Shown here piece by piece: positions 1 through 8,913 of a stretch of DNA of 64,000 nt. The first letter of the stretch is position 1; each line of letters starts with the position of its first letter. A program made the position numbers and the translations under genes. Below the pieces are notes generated by a model. The model had not been told where the DNA came from, made no database searches, and was given only the letters and a program-made list of their open reading frames with translations. The stretch comes from Streptomyces sp. BK340 (GTDB lineage Bacteria > Actinomycetota > Actinomycetes > Streptomycetales > Streptomycetaceae), in the NCBI RefSeq assembly GCF_007827595.1, contig NZ_VISR01000015.1:174627-238626 (forward strand), given 5' to 3'.

Positions 1-201
1 GGGATAGGTGAAGGACAGGTCGTACGACGCCACGTCGTATCCGGGGTTGCCCAGGTACGGGTAGAGGCGGTCGCCGACGCCCAGGGGCTGGGCGGGTGCG
101 GCGGCGGCGAGGAGGCAGACGGAGACGGCGGAGGCGAGCAGGGCAGCCGTCCGGCGGCGCAGGGGCCGGTGGTTCGCGCGCGGGCGGGAGGTGAGCGGCA
201 T
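1..201 (-). CDS. Secreted M1-type metallopeptidase, N-terminal fragment (cut by window edge)
   Basis: The first 67 codons of a gene that runs off the left edge. From the ATG it shows a secretion signal: a charged start rich in Arg, a hydrophobic stretch (LLASAVSVCLLAAAA) and a plausible AxA cleavage near residue 37. The mature start GDRLYPYLGNPGYDVASYDL is the pattern found at the beginning of exported actinobacterial M1 aminopeptidase-like proteins, where it leads into the beta-saddle domain. The zinc motif HExxH lies outside the window, so catalysis cannot be confirmed. The 127 bp to rshA hold no gene that I can support. Confidence 0.75.
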   Translation of the reverse strand, partial: MPLTSRPRANHRPLRRRTAALLASAVSVCLLAAAAPAQPLGVGDRLYPYLGNPGYDVASYDLSFTYP

Positions 202-328
202 GCAACACCGCTACCAGCGCGCGCGTGCGCCACGGCGGCGACGCGCGCCCGGCCCACCCGAACGGGTTCGTCCGGAGCGCCTTTCTCAGGAAGCCCGGCG
301 GCTCTTCTCGCGGGACGCCGGCGTCGCT

Positions 329-2560
329 TCAGGAAGCGGGCGCCTGGTGCTGGGCCCTGCTCACGTCGTACACCCCGGCCACGTCGCGCATCGCGCGCAT
401 GAGGGCCGGGAGGTGGGCCGCGTCGGGCAGCTCCAGGGTGTAGGTGTGGCGGACCCGCTGCTGGGTCGGGGGTTCCACGGTCGCGGAGACGATCTCGGCG
501 CCCTGCAGGGCGATCGCCTCGGTGAGGTCGGCGAGCAGATGGGGGCGGCCGAACGATTCAGCGACCAGGGTGACCCGGCACGCGGTGGTGTCTCCCCAGC
601 GCACACCGATCTCCGCACGCCCCCGGCTCTTCATGTGCGCCACCCCCGCACACCCCACGCGGTGCACGGTCACCACTCCCCCGCGCACGGCGAAGCCGGT
701 GATCTCGTCGGGCGGTACGGGCGTACAGCACCCGGCGAGGCGTACGGCGGCCCCGGGGCGGTCCGCCAGGACGTCGGCGCCGCGTGGGCGGCCCGCGGCG
801 GCGCCGTCGGTCCCGGCGGACCGGGCGGCCGTACCGCTCGCCGTGGCCGCGCCGCCTCCCGTGCCCGCGGTGCTCCCGCCGGCGCTCGCTGACTCGCCCT
901 CCGCACCGCTCGCCGCGGCCGCGCCAGTCCCGCCCTCCGCACCCTCGGCCCCGCCCTCCGCGTCCCCGGCCGGGTGCGTGGCCAGCCATCGCTGGATGGC
1001 GATGCGGGCGGCCGGGGTGTGTGCGTGCTCCAGCCACTCGCGGGAGGGCTCGGAGGCCGGGTCCTGGCCCATGAGGAGCTGGACCGTGTCGCCGTCTCTC
1101 AGGATCGTGCTGAGGGTAGCCAGGCGGCCGTTGACCCGGGCGCCGATGCAGGCGTGGGCGTCCTCGCCGTACTGCGCGTAGGCGGCGTCCACACAGGTGG
1201 CGCCCTCGGGCAGGCCCAGAGTGCCGCCGTCGGGGCGGAAGACGGTGATCTCGCGGTCCTGGGCGAGGTCCTCGCGCAGGGTGGACCAGAAGGTGTCCGG
1301 GTCGGGCGCGGCCTGCTGCCAGTCGAGGAGGCGGGAGAGCCAGCCGGGGCGGGTGGGGTCGGCGCGCTCGCCGTCGGCCGGGTCGTCGGAGCCCGGTGCG
1401 TACGGGTTGCCGAGGGCGACCACGCCGGCTTCGGCCACCTTGTGCATCTGGTGGGTGCGGATGAGGACTTCGGCGACCTGGCCGTCCGCGCGGGCGACCG
1501 CGGTGTGCAGGGACTGGTAGAGGTTGAACTTCGGTACGGCGATGAAGTCCTTGAACTCCGAGACGACCGGCGTCATGCAGGTGTGCAGTTCACCGAGGAC
1601 GCCGTAACAGTCCGCGTCCTCGTTCACGAGCACCAGGAGGCGGCCGAAGTCGGCGCCGCGCAGTTCTCCGCGTTTTCGGGCCACACGGTGGACGGAGACG
1701 AAGTGGCGGGGGCGGATGAGGACTTCGGCCGGGATGTCCGCCTCGCGCAGCACTCCACGGGCCTCGTCGGCGATCTCCGAGAGGGGATCGTCGGAGCGGG
1801 CCGCGTTCGCGGCGATCAGCTCCCTGGTGTGTTCGTACTCCTCGGGATGGAGGATGGCGAAGACGAGGTCCTCCAGTTCGGTCTTCAGGGCCTGCACACC
1901 CAGGCGTTCGGCGAGCGGGATGAGGACGTCGCGGGTGACCTTGGCGATCCGCTCCTGCTTCTCGGGGCGCATCACGCCGAGCGTGCGCATGTTGTGCAGG
2001 CGGTCGGCGAGCTTGATCGACATGACGCGCACGTCGCTGCCCGTGGCGACGAGCATCTTGCGGAAGGTCTCGGGCTCGGCGGCCGCTCCGTAGTCGACCT
2101 TCTCCAGCTTCGTGACGCCGTCGACCAGGTAACGCACCTCCTCGCCGAACTGCTCGCGCACCTGGTCCAGCGTCACATCGGTGTCCTCGACGGTGTCGTG
2201 GAGCAGAGAGGCCGTCAAGGTGGTGGTCTCGGCGCCGAGTTCGGCGAGGATCAGGGTCACGGCCAGCGGGTGCGTGATGTACGGCTCGCCGCTCTTGCGC
2301 ATCTGGCCGCGGTGCGAGGACTCGGCCAGGACGTAGGCGCGGCGCAGGGGTTCGAGGTCCGCGTCGGGGTGGTGGGCGCGGTGCGCCTCCACGACGTGGC
2401 CGATCGCGTCGGGCAGCCTGCCGCGAACGGCGGGGCCGAGCAGCGCGGCCCGGCCGAGCCTGCGCAGGTCGATCCGGGCCCGGGACTTCCTGCGGGCCAC
2501 TGTGGGCGCCGTGGGCGCTACCGGGCCAGGGGTCGCAGGGTTCGTGGCCTCCGCACTCAT
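329..2560 (-). CDS. rshA: RelA/SpoT homologue RshA, (p)ppGpp synthetase/hydrolase family
   Basis: 743 aa. The ATG at 2560 is chosen because GGAGGTG lies 3 nt upstream; an in-frame start 108 nt earlier lacks this. Domains in order: HD hydrolase (metal motif HD at 121-122 inside LLHDTVEDT), synthetase domain (PKFNLYQSLHTAV and EVLIRT motifs), TGS (REITVFRPDG onward), a long Gly/Ala/Ser linker of about 60 residues, a Cys-containing zinc-finger/RIS segment (GCCTPVPPDE) and a C-terminal ACT domain. The family makes or removes the stringent-response alarmone (p)ppGpp in the cytoplasm. The HD motif looks intact. The synthetase segment is divergent: the usual GxR after the catalytic Asp reads RLL here, and the Q of ExQIRT is L. 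This fits the second, non-RelA copy of Streptomyces. It lies downstream of dapF. Confidence 0.88.
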   Translation of the reverse strand: MSAEATNPATPGPVAPTAPTVARRKSRARIDLRRLGRAALLGPAVRGRLPDAIGHVVEAHRAHHPDADLEPLRRAYVLAESSHRGQMRKSGEPYITHPLAVTLILAELGAETTTLTASLLHDTVEDTDVTLDQVREQFGEEVRYLVDGVTKLEKVDYGAAAEPETFRKMLVATGSDVRVMSIKLADRLHNMRTLGVMRPEKQERIAKVTRDVLIPLAERLGVQALKTELEDLVFAILHPEEYEHTRELIAANAARSDDPLSEIADEARGVLREADIPAEVLIRPRHFVSVHRVARKRGELRGADFGRLLVLVNEDADCYGVLGELHTCMTPVVSEFKDFIAVPKFNLYQSLHTAVARADGQVAEVLIRTHQMHKVAEAGVVALGNPYAPGSDDPADGERADPTRPGWLSRLLDWQQAAPDPDTFWSTLREDLAQDREITVFRPDGGTLGLPEGATCVDAAYAQYGEDAHACIGARVNGRLATLSTILRDGDTVQLLMGQDPASEPSREWLEHAHTPAARIAIQRWLATHPAGDAEGGAEGAEGGTGAAAASGAEGESASAGGSTAGTGGGAATASGTAARSAGTDGAAAGRPRGADVLADRPGAAVRLAGCCTPVPPDEITGFAVRGGVVTVHRVGCAGVAHMKSRGRAEIGVRWGDTTACRVTLVAESFGRPHLLADLTEAIALQGAEIVSATVEPPTQQRVRHTYTLELPDAAHLPALMRAMRDVAGVYDVSRAQHQAPAS

Positions 2561-2842
2561 GGGCACCTCCGGCTCGTCGACCGGCGGACGGAGCCCAGGG
2601 CATGCGCGGCTCAGGGATGGCAACGTTCCCCCGTCCGTGCCGGTGCTTGATGCTACCGAGCCCACCACGTGCGACTGACCGCCTCTCGCCGAGCGTGAAA
2701 CGGATCACCCAATCGAGCGACGACGAGGAGGTTTAGAGTTTGCGCCACCTGCCCTGCACTCGGCCGCGGTTTCGAACGGTCCCGGCCGCCGGAAATCACC
2801 GAAACCGGCGCCCGGAGCCGCTCGTTGCACGGTTTCCCCAGG

Positions 2843-3718
2843 TCAGCGGAGCGCGTTTTCCAGCCACTGGGAGTCGATCTCGCCCTCGGCGACGATCACG
2901 GCGGGTCCGGTCATCTCGATCTCGCCGTCCGGCCGTTCGGTGATGACCAGGCGCCCGCCGGGCACGTCCACGGTGTACGTCGTCGGCGCACCGGTGACGG
3001 CCGGGTCGGCACCGTCGCGCCGGGCGGTGGCCACGGCGACCGCGCACGCGCCGGTGCCGCAGGAGCGGGTCTCGCCGGAGCCGCGCTCGTGCACGCGCAT
3101 CGCGACGTGCCGGGGGCCGCGGTCGACGACGAACTCGACGTTGACCCCGTCCGGGTAGGCGGCCGCCGGGCTGACGGGCGGCGCGGCGTACAGGTTGCCG
3201 GCGTGTGCGAGGTCCTCGACGAAGGCGACGGCGTGCGGGTTGCCCATGTTCACGTTGCGCGCGGGCCAGCTGCGCTCGCCGACGCTCACGGAGACCTCGC
3301 CCTCGGGCAGGCGGGCCCTGCCCATGCCGATGGTGACGTCACCGTCCTTCGCGATGTGCACGCTCTTCACGCCCGCGCGCGTGGCGATCGAGAGGTCGCC
3401 CTCGCCCACGAGCCCGGCGTGCTGGAGGTAGCGGGCGAACACCCGGGTGCCGTTGCCGCACATCTCCGCGATCGAGCCGTCGCCGTTGCGGTAGTCCATG
3501 AACCACTCCGCCTCGGCGGCCATCTCCCGGGCCTCCGGGTGCGCGGCGGACCGGACGACGTGCAGCACCCCGTCGCCGCCGATGCCGGCGCGGCGGTCGC
3601 ACAGGGCGGCGACGGTCTCCGGCGTGAGGTCGAGGGCGTTCTCGGGGTCCGGGACGATCACGAAGTCGTTCTCGGTGCCGTGGCCCTTGAGGAAGGAAAT
3701 CCGCGTGCGCGTGCTCAT
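2843..3718 (-). CDS. dapF: Diaminopimelate epimerase
   Basis: 291 aa, normal length. Converts LL- to meso-diaminopimelate for lysine and peptidoglycan. Both catalytic cysteines are visible in their classic settings: Cys87 in MCGNGTR and Cys220 in SCGTGAC. The protein starts MSTRTRISFLKGHGTENDF, typical of the family. The ATG at 3718 is preceded directly by GAGGA, so ribosome-site spacing is unusually short. TACGAT at 3722-3727 (minus strand) would make a good -10 hexamer placing the transcript start at or near the ATG, so a leaderless mRNA is possible; that is inference. Reads toward rshA. Confidence 0.95.
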   Translation of the reverse strand: MSTRTRISFLKGHGTENDFVIVPDPENALDLTPETVAALCDRRAGIGGDGVLHVVRSAAHPEAREMAAEAEWFMDYRNGDGSIAEMCGNGTRVFARYLQHAGLVGEGDLSIATRAGVKSVHIAKDGDVTIGMGRARLPEGEVSVSVGERSWPARNVNMGNPHAVAFVEDLAHAGNLYAAPPVSPAAAYPDGVNVEFVVDRGPRHVAMRVHERGSGETRSCGTGACAVAVATARRDGADPAVTGAPTTYTVDVPGGRLVITERPDGEIEMTGPAVIVAEGEIDSQWLENALR

Positions 3719-3779
3719 TCCTCGATCGTAAGGGAAGGGCGTCCTCGCGCTGCGGGACCTGCACCCCTTGCGGGACGCC

Positions 3780-4307
3780 TCAGCGGAGCCTCGCCACGCG
3801 CCAGACGGCAAGAGTGACCACGACGGCAACCAGCAGGACGTACCCGAGCACCACCCGCCAGTCCGGGCGGCGGCCCGAGCCGCGGGCGGGGAGACCCGGC
3901 CAGGTGTAGCCCACCCGGCGGGCGGCCATCATGCCCCAGCCCGCCGCGCAGGAGCAGATCAGGAGGCCCAGCATGGCGATCACGGCGCCGCTGTCGCCGA
4001 AGTCGAAGGCGAGCGGGAAGGCGAACATCAGGGAGCCGCCCGCGGCCAGGGCCACGATGGGCGCGAGCTGCCAGATGCGCAGGCGCCGCTGCGGGCGCAG
4101 CTCGACCTCGACCTCCGGGCCGCTCGCGTACATCTCCTCGGGCGCAGGCCCGTCGGCAGTGACAACGCCCGGGGTCTCGTCCGGGCCGTCGTCGGTCAGG
4201 TCGGTCAGCTCGGTCAGAGAGTCCTCGCGCCGGTCCGGCTCGTCACCGTCCGTGGTGACGTGCTCGGTACTCCGTGCGGTGTCGCGAGGGCCGGCCTCCA
4301 TCGCCAC
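3780..4307 (-). CDS. Small integral membrane protein, unknown function
   Basis: About 175 aa. An acidic, Asp/Thr/Glu-rich cytosolic N-terminus of about 80 residues is followed by three predicted membrane helices: one from IWQLAPIVALAAGG, a second around AVIAMLGLLICSCAAGWGMM, and a third near the C-terminus (VVLGYVLLVAVVVTLAVW). GGGAGG lies 4 nt before a GTG at 4307 and 10 nt before an ATG at 4301, so either may be the start. It sits between miaA and dapF, which agrees with the gene order of this region in Streptomyces. No catalytic motif seen; function unknown. Confidence 0.7.
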   Translation of the reverse strand: MAMEAGPRDTARSTEHVTTDGDEPDRREDSLTELTDLTDDGPDETPGVVTADGPAPEEMYASGPEVEVELRPQRRLRIWQLAPIVALAAGGSLMFAFPLAFDFGDSGAVIAMLGLLICSCAAGWGMMAARRVGYTWPGLPARGSGRRPDWRVVLGYVLLVAVVVTLAVWRVARLR

Positions 4308-4409
4308 GCGCCCTCCCAACTAGGACTCCACTTGGTCGATCGAAGCACGATGATGGCACGGCGCCGCGCGCCCCGCTGACCGGCGGCGCATCCCGATGCC
4401 ATGACGTGA

Positions 4410-5348
4410 TCAGGCTGTGACCGGTCGTTCGACCAACGCCAGGGCCTGCCGCGGAAGTTCCCCGCGGTCCGCCGCGGCCCCACTCAGCCAGTGCACCCGC
4501 GGATCGCGCCTGAACCATGAATCCTGGCGGCGCGCGAAGCGCTTGGTGGCGCGCACGGTCTCGGCCCGCGCTTCCGCTTCGGTGCAGTCCCCGGCGAGCG
4601 CGGCGAGTACCTGCTGGTAGCCCAGCGCGCGCGAGGCCGTGACGCCCTCGCGCAGCCCCTGCGTCTCCAGGGCGCGCACCTCGTCGACGAGACCCGCCTC
4701 CCACATCCGGTCGACACGGAGCGCGATGCGCTCGTCGAGTTCGGGGCGCGCGACGTCGACGCCGATCTGGACGGTGTCGTAGACGGAGTCGTGGCCGGGA
4801 AGGTTGGCCGTGAAGGGCTGCCCGGTGATCTCGATCACTTCCAGGGCGCGGACGATACGGCGGCCGTTGCTGGGCAGGATCGCGCGGGCGGCCTCGGGGT
4901 CGGCGGCGGCCAGGCGCGCGTGCAGGGCGCCGGAGCCACGCAGCGCCAGCTCCTCCTCCAGGCGGGCCCTGACCACGGGGTCGGTGCCGGGGAACTCCAG
5001 GTTGTCGACGGCTCCGCGGACGTAGAGTCCGGAGCCGCCCACCAGGATCGGCCAGCGGCCCTCGGCGAGCAGGGCGTCGATCCGCTCGCGGGCCAGCTTC
5101 TGGTACTCGGCGACGGAGGCGGTGACCGTCACGTCCCAGATGTCCAGCAGGTGGTGCGGGATGCCGCCGCGCTCCTCGCGCGTCAGCTTGGCGGTGCCGA
5201 TGTCCATCCCTCGGTAGAGCTGCATGGAGTCGGCGTTGACGACCTCGCCGTCGAGTCGTTGGGCCAGGAAAACGCCCAGATCGGACTTTCCGGCCGCTGT
5301 GGGTCCGACGACGGCGATGACGCGGGGGGCGGAAGATGCACTGCTCAC
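4410..5348 (-). CDS. miaA: tRNA dimethylallyltransferase MiaA
   Basis: 312 aa, standard length when started at the GTG at 5348. Adds a dimethylallyl group to A37 of tRNAs that read codons beginning with U; MiaB, encoded at 7255-8781, then methylthiolates the same base. P-loop GPTAAGKS at residues 15-22, the DSMQLYRGMDIGTAK substrate-binding motif, and the family motif NGRRIVRALEVIEITGQPF are present. The ribosome site is weak. The gene belongs to a minus-strand series miaB to dapF but is separated from the upstream minus-strand gene by two plus-strand small genes. Confidence 0.95.
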   Translation of the reverse strand: MSSASSAPRVIAVVGPTAAGKSDLGVFLAQRLDGEVVNADSMQLYRGMDIGTAKLTREERGGIPHHLLDIWDVTVTASVAEYQKLARERIDALLAEGRWPILVGGSGLYVRGAVDNLEFPGTDPVVRARLEEELALRGSGALHARLAAADPEAARAILPSNGRRIVRALEVIEITGQPFTANLPGHDSVYDTVQIGVDVARPELDERIALRVDRMWEAGLVDEVRALETQGLREGVTASRALGYQQVLAALAGDCTEAEARAETVRATKRFARRQDSWFRRDPRVHWLSGAAADRGELPRQALALVERPVTA

Positions 5349-5523
5349 CGCACCAGTCTCGCAAACCTCACGACCACGCCTCGAACGAGTTACGTGACGG
5401 TACGCATCGCACTTCGTTGCACCGAGGTGCCCACCGGTCGTCGGACATGGTGACCCGGGTGGCGCAAACGGATGCACCGTGTGACGCGGGATTTCGCCCA
5501 CACGAGTAATGTAAGGAGTGGAT

Positions 5524-5799
5524 ATGGGCGTTTTTGCACGGCTCCTCGGCAGGTCGAAAGCGACGCAGGAGGCGGCGCCCGACGAGGTGCAGACCGGCAC
5601 CGAGTCGGGAGCGGCCGAGGTGGTGGCGGAAGCGGACCGGGCAGCGGAGGCGAAGGGGTCGGCCGAGGACGGGCGCGAGGGCGAGGCGGCGGAGGCGAAG
5701 GCCACCGAGTCCGGCGCGGCCGAGAGCGCGGAGATCCCCAAGCAGCAGTCGGCGGACGCGGCCGCCGACAGCGAGGCCGGTGAGAGCGCCCGCACATGA
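5524..5799 (+). CDS. Small Ala/Glu-rich protein, unknown function
   Basis: 91 aa. AAGGAG sits 5 nt before the ATG at 5524. After a short N-terminus MGVFARLLGRSK the rest is acidic and low-complexity, rich in Ala, Glu and Ser, and probably disordered or loosely helical. No signal peptide or membrane segment. Followed after 25 nt by the antitoxin-like gene on the same strand, so the two are probably co-transcribed. It is oriented opposite to miaA. The family is not one I can name; function unknown. Confidence 0.65.
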   Translation: MGVFARLLGRSKATQEAAPDEVQTGTESGAAEVVAEADRAAEAKGSAEDGREGEAAEAKATESGAAESAEIPKQQSADAAADSEAGESART

Positions 5800-5824
5800 C
5801 TGTCCCCGTGAGGGAAGGTGGACC

Positions 5825-6097
5825 ATGGGTCTGATGGACAACGTGAAGGCCAAGCTCGCCCCGGCCAGGGACAAGGTGTCGGACCTCGCCCAGAAGCACG
5901 GGGACAAGGTCCAGCACAGCATCGACAAGGCCGCCAAGGCCGTGGACGATCGGACCAAGGGCAAGTACAGCGACAAGATCCATGTCGGTACGGACAAGGC
6001 GAAGGGGGCGATGGACCGCCTGGCGCACAAGGAGGGTCCGGAGACCGGCGACGCCGCGACCCCGACCCGGCCGGAGGGCCCGCCACCGGCTTCCTGA
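5825..6097 (+). CDS. MT0933/Rv0909-like antitoxin family protein
   Basis: 90 aa. Starts MGLMDNVKAKLAPARDKV and carries the repeated Lys/Asp pattern DKAAKAVDDRTKGKYSDKI seen in the MT0933-type antitoxin family. In mycobacteria a relative (Rv0909) pairs with a toxin (Rv0910). No toxin-like gene is adjacent here: the neighbour upstream is an acidic low-complexity protein and the neighbour downstream is a convergent LigB-like gene. So the antitoxin label is by family only and the gene may act in some other way. GGAAGGTGG precedes the ATG at 5825. Confidence 0.65.
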   Translation: MGLMDNVKAKLAPARDKVSDLAQKHGDKVQHSIDKAAKAVDDRTKGKYSDKIHVGTDKAKGAMDRLAHKEGPETGDAATPTRPEGPPPAS

Positions 6098-6113
6098 ACG
6101 ACACGCGGATCGG

Positions 6114-6150
6114 CGGACGGCCGTGGAGCGCCAGCGCTCCCGGCCGTCCG
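6114..6150. terminator. Hairpin terminator between convergent genes
   Basis: CGGACGGCCG pairs with CGGCCGTCCG, with further pairing GAGCGC/GCGCTC inside. It lies 16 nt after the antitoxin-like gene and before the convergent LigB-like gene, so it can serve both strands. The plus side is followed by CCGTTTCGTC rather than a pure U-run, which is common in Streptomyces. Confidence 0.7.
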
Positions 6151-6206
6151 CCGTTTCGTCTCCGCGGCGGGGCGCCGCCCGGGGCTTGTCCGCCGCCGCG
6201 CGGCGC

Positions 6207-6920
6207 CTAGGACCAGGTGGCGACCAGGTACCCGACGCCGTAAGGGGCGTCGTCGTAGAACAGTGCCCCGCTCAGGCCCGTGCCCGCGGCCGCTCCGGCG
6301 AGGACCTGCCAGGGCGCGCGGCCGGAGGCCTTCAGCTCGTACGCCAGCCCGGCGTCCAGCGCCTCGACGGCCGCCATGTCCGCCGCTCCCAGCGCACGCG
6401 CGACCTCGGCGTCGAAGGGCGCCGCCCGCTCGTCCAGGTAGCCCGGTGCCTTGAGCGTGCGGCACGCGCTGGCGTCGCCCATCACCAGCAGCGCCACCCG
6501 CTCGGCCCGGGCGGCGATGTCCCGTCCGGCCTCGACGCACAGCTCGGTCGCGAGCGGTTCCCCGACACCGAGCCCCTCGATCGGGGCGTCCGCCCAGCCG
6601 GTGCGCTCCAGCAGCCAGGCCCCGACCGCCAGCGACGTGGGCAGCTCACCCTCGGCGGCGGCGTCCGTGGCCGGACCGAGGCGTACGTCCACGTCGACAC
6701 CGAAGCCCCGGAAGGAGCCCGGGGTGCCCTGCGGATGCCGGCCGCGCCCGCTCGGCTCGGCGGGCCCGACGACCACCAGCAGGTCGGGGCGGGCGGCGGC
6801 GAGCACGCCGAGCGCGTCGGTGCACGCCGCGCGCGCGGCGTCCAGTTCGGGCGCGGCACCCGCGGCGACCTGGGGCACGAGCAGCGGCGGGCAGGGGCAG
6901 ACGGCTGCGGCGACAAGCAT
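6207..6920 (-). CDS. Class III extradiol dioxygenase (LigB)-like protein
   Basis: 237 aa from the ATG at 6920. The N-terminus VCPCPPLLVPQVAAG matches the HPHPPLLVPEV pattern of LigB/AMMECR-associated proteins, followed by LLVVVGPAEP. It lacks the first His of the usual HPHPP (reads CPCPP), so metal binding and dioxygenase activity are doubtful. It lies 10 nt downstream of the small gene at 6931-7221 and in the same direction as miaB, suggesting one transcript. The family is conserved in Streptomyces next to miaB; function unknown. Confidence 0.65.
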   Translation of the reverse strand: MLVAAAVCPCPPLLVPQVAAGAAPELDAARAACTDALGVLAAARPDLLVVVGPAEPSGRGRHPQGTPGSFRGFGVDVDVRLGPATDAAAEGELPTSLAVGAWLLERTGWADAPIEGLGVGEPLATELCVEAGRDIAARAERVALLVMGDASACRTLKAPGYLDERAAPFDAEVARALGAADMAAVEALDAGLAYELKASGRAPWQVLAGAAAGTGLSGALFYDDAPYGVGYLVATWS

Positions 6921-6930
6921 GATCGGGAGC

Positions 6931-7221
6931 CTACTGCCAGGGGGGCGGCACCGGGTCGGAGCTCCACACCAGCTCGGCAAGCCGGTAGATCACGCGGAAC
7001 GTGGAGACCATCCCCTCGATGTTCGCGTAGTAGGCGTCCCCGTCCCCGATCCGGTAGACGTCACGGCGCTTCTGGCGCAGCCCGGGGCGGGGGCGATGGG
7101 TGCGGGCGAGCTCGTAGAGGCGGGCGCGGGCCTCCTCCAGGGTGCCTTCGAAGCGCGCCGCCTCCTCGCTGCGGTACTCGTCCCCGTGACCGAACTGCGC
7201 GAGAACCGTCCAGTGCGGCAT
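6931..7221 (-). CDS. Conserved small protein, unknown function
   Basis: 96 aa, mixed hydrophilic composition with MPHWTVLAQFGHGDEYRSEE at the start and a proline-rich end (SSDPVPPPWQ). GGAG lies just before the ATG at 7221. It begins 33 nt after miaB and ends 10 nt before the LigB-like gene, which points to a three-gene transcript. No motif that I recognise. Being conserved beside miaB in Streptomyces is my recollection of gene order, not something shown here. Confidence 0.6.
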   Translation of the reverse strand: MPHWTVLAQFGHGDEYRSEEAARFEGTLEEARARLYELARTHRPRPGLRQKRRDVYRIGDGDAYYANIEGMVSTFRVIYRLAELVWSSDPVPPPWQ

Positions 7222-7254
7222 GCTCCGCCCCCCGTCCCTGGGTTCCGGATGTGG

Positions 7255-8781
7255 TCAGTCCAGCGCGCAGCCGCTCGTGGCGGCCGGCAGCGGCGCCGGC
7301 ACCCCGATCGTCGGCAGCCCCAGCATCACGCCCGCCGGCTTGGCGGCCTGGGCGGCGTTGCGCTTCTCCCACGCGTCGCCCGCGCGCGTGCGGCGCACGG
7401 CGAGGACGGCACCCTCGGCGAGGAGGTGGTGCGGGGCGGCGTACGTGATCTCGACGGTGACCACGTCACCGGGGCGGACGTCCTGCTCCGGCTTGGTGAA
7501 GTGGACCAGCCGGTTGTCGGGGGCGCGGCCGGACAGCCGGTGGGTGGCGCCGTCCTTGCGGCCCTCGCCCTCGGCGACCATCAGCTCCAGGGTGCGGCCG
7601 ACCTGCTTCTTGTTCTCCTCCCAGGAGATCTCCTCCTGGAGGGCGACGAGCCGCTCGTAGCGCGCCTGGACGACCTCCTTGGGGATCTGGTCGTCCATGG
7701 TGGCGGCGGGGGTGCCGGGCCGCTTGGAGTACTGGAAGGTGAACGCCTGCGTGAAGCGCGCCTCGCGGACGACGTGGAGGGTCTGCTCGAAGTCCTCCTC
7801 GGTCTCCCCCGGGAAGCCCACGATGATGTCGGTGGTGATGGCGGCGTGCGGGATGGCGGCCCGCACCTTCTCGATGATCCCGAGGTAGCGGTCCTGCCGG
7901 TAGGAGCGGCGCATCGCCTTCAGGACGGTGTCCGAGCCGGACTGGAGCGGCATGTGCAGCTGCGGCATGACGTTCGGTGTCTCGGCCATGGCGGCGATGA
8001 CGTCGTCGGTGAAGTCGCGCGGGTGCGGCGAGGTGAAGCGGACCCGCTCCAGGCCCTCGATCCTGCCGCAGGCGCGCAGCAGCTTGCTGAAGGCCTCGCG
8101 GTCGCCGATGTCGGAGCCGTACGCGTTGACGTTCTGCCCGAGCAGCGTGATCTCGGAGACGCCCTCGGCGACCAGCGCCTCGACCTCGGCGAGGATGTCG
8201 CCGGGACGGCGGTCCTTCTCCTTGCCACGCAGGGCCGGCACGATGCAGAAGGTGCAGGTGTTGTTGCAGCCGACGGAGATCGAGACCCAGGCCGCGTAGG
8301 CGCTCTCGCGCCGGGTCGGCAGTGTGGAGGGGAACGCCTCCAGCGACTCGGCGATCTCGACCTGCGCCTCTTCCTGGACGCGGGCACGCTCCAGCAGGAC
8401 GGGCAGCTTGCCGATGTTGTGCGTGCCGAAGACGACGTCCACCCAGGGCGCCTTCTGCACGATGGTGTCGCGGTCCTTCTGCGCGAGGCAGCCGCCGACC
8501 GCGATCTGCATACCGGGGTGGCCCGCCTTCTTGGACGCGAGGCGGCCGAGGTTGCCGTAGAGCCGGTTGTCGGCGTTCTCGCGCACCGCGCACGTGTTGA
8601 AGACCACGACGTCCGCGTCGCCGTCCGACCCCTCGGGGGCGCGCACGTACCCGGCGTCTTCGAGCAGCCCGGACAATCGCTCGGAATCGTGGACGTTCAT
8701 CTGGCACCCGTAGGTACGGACTTCGTAGGTCTTGGGTGCTGCTACGTCCACTGCGGGGCTCCGGTCGCTGCTGATGGTCAT
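7255..8781 (-). CDS. miaB: tRNA-2-methylthio-N6-dimethylallyladenosine synthase MiaB
   Basis: 508 aa, full length. Radical-SAM methylthiotransferase that completes ms2i6A37 on tRNAs already modified by MiaA. The N-terminal domain carries the three cluster-binding cysteines Cys26, Cys64 and Cys98. The radical-SAM CxxxCxxC motif is at Cys172, Cys176 and Cys179 (GCNNTCTFC). A TRAM domain for tRNA binding occupies the C-terminus. No strong ribosome site is seen upstream of the ATG. A 132-bp stretch upstream separates it from the decayed ligase gene. The minus strand there holds TATATG-like sequence that could be a -10. Confidence 0.95.
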   Translation of the reverse strand: MTISSDRSPAVDVAAPKTYEVRTYGCQMNVHDSERLSGLLEDAGYVRAPEGSDGDADVVVFNTCAVRENADNRLYGNLGRLASKKAGHPGMQIAVGGCLAQKDRDTIVQKAPWVDVVFGTHNIGKLPVLLERARVQEEAQVEIAESLEAFPSTLPTRRESAYAAWVSISVGCNNTCTFCIVPALRGKEKDRRPGDILAEVEALVAEGVSEITLLGQNVNAYGSDIGDREAFSKLLRACGRIEGLERVRFTSPHPRDFTDDVIAAMAETPNVMPQLHMPLQSGSDTVLKAMRRSYRQDRYLGIIEKVRAAIPHAAITTDIIVGFPGETEEDFEQTLHVVREARFTQAFTFQYSKRPGTPAATMDDQIPKEVVQARYERLVALQEEISWEENKKQVGRTLELMVAEGEGRKDGATHRLSGRAPDNRLVHFTKPEQDVRPGDVVTVEITYAAPHHLLAEGAVLAVRRTRAGDAWEKRNAAQAAKPAGVMLGLPTIGVPAPLPAATSGCALD

Positions 8782-8913
8782 GGGTCAAGGGTAGGCGCTC
8801 CCGGAGACCCGGTGCCTCGGTGCTCCCGTCCGCCGGCGTGCACGCGGTCGGCACCCGTCGCCATATACGAAACACCTCGGGTCCTTTTCTGATAATCGGC
8901 GCCCGTGTCTGCG

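Noticed and set aside
2767..2807. CGGTTTCG ... CGAAACCG inverted repeat between dapF and rshA as a terminator
   Set aside because: The arms are only 8 bp with a 25-nt loop; too weak to call.
2740..2943. A 67-codon reading frame with GAGGAGG before a TTG
   Set aside because: Composition is Arg/Pro-rich and it runs antisense into the dapF end. The ribosome-like GAGGAGG is not enough.
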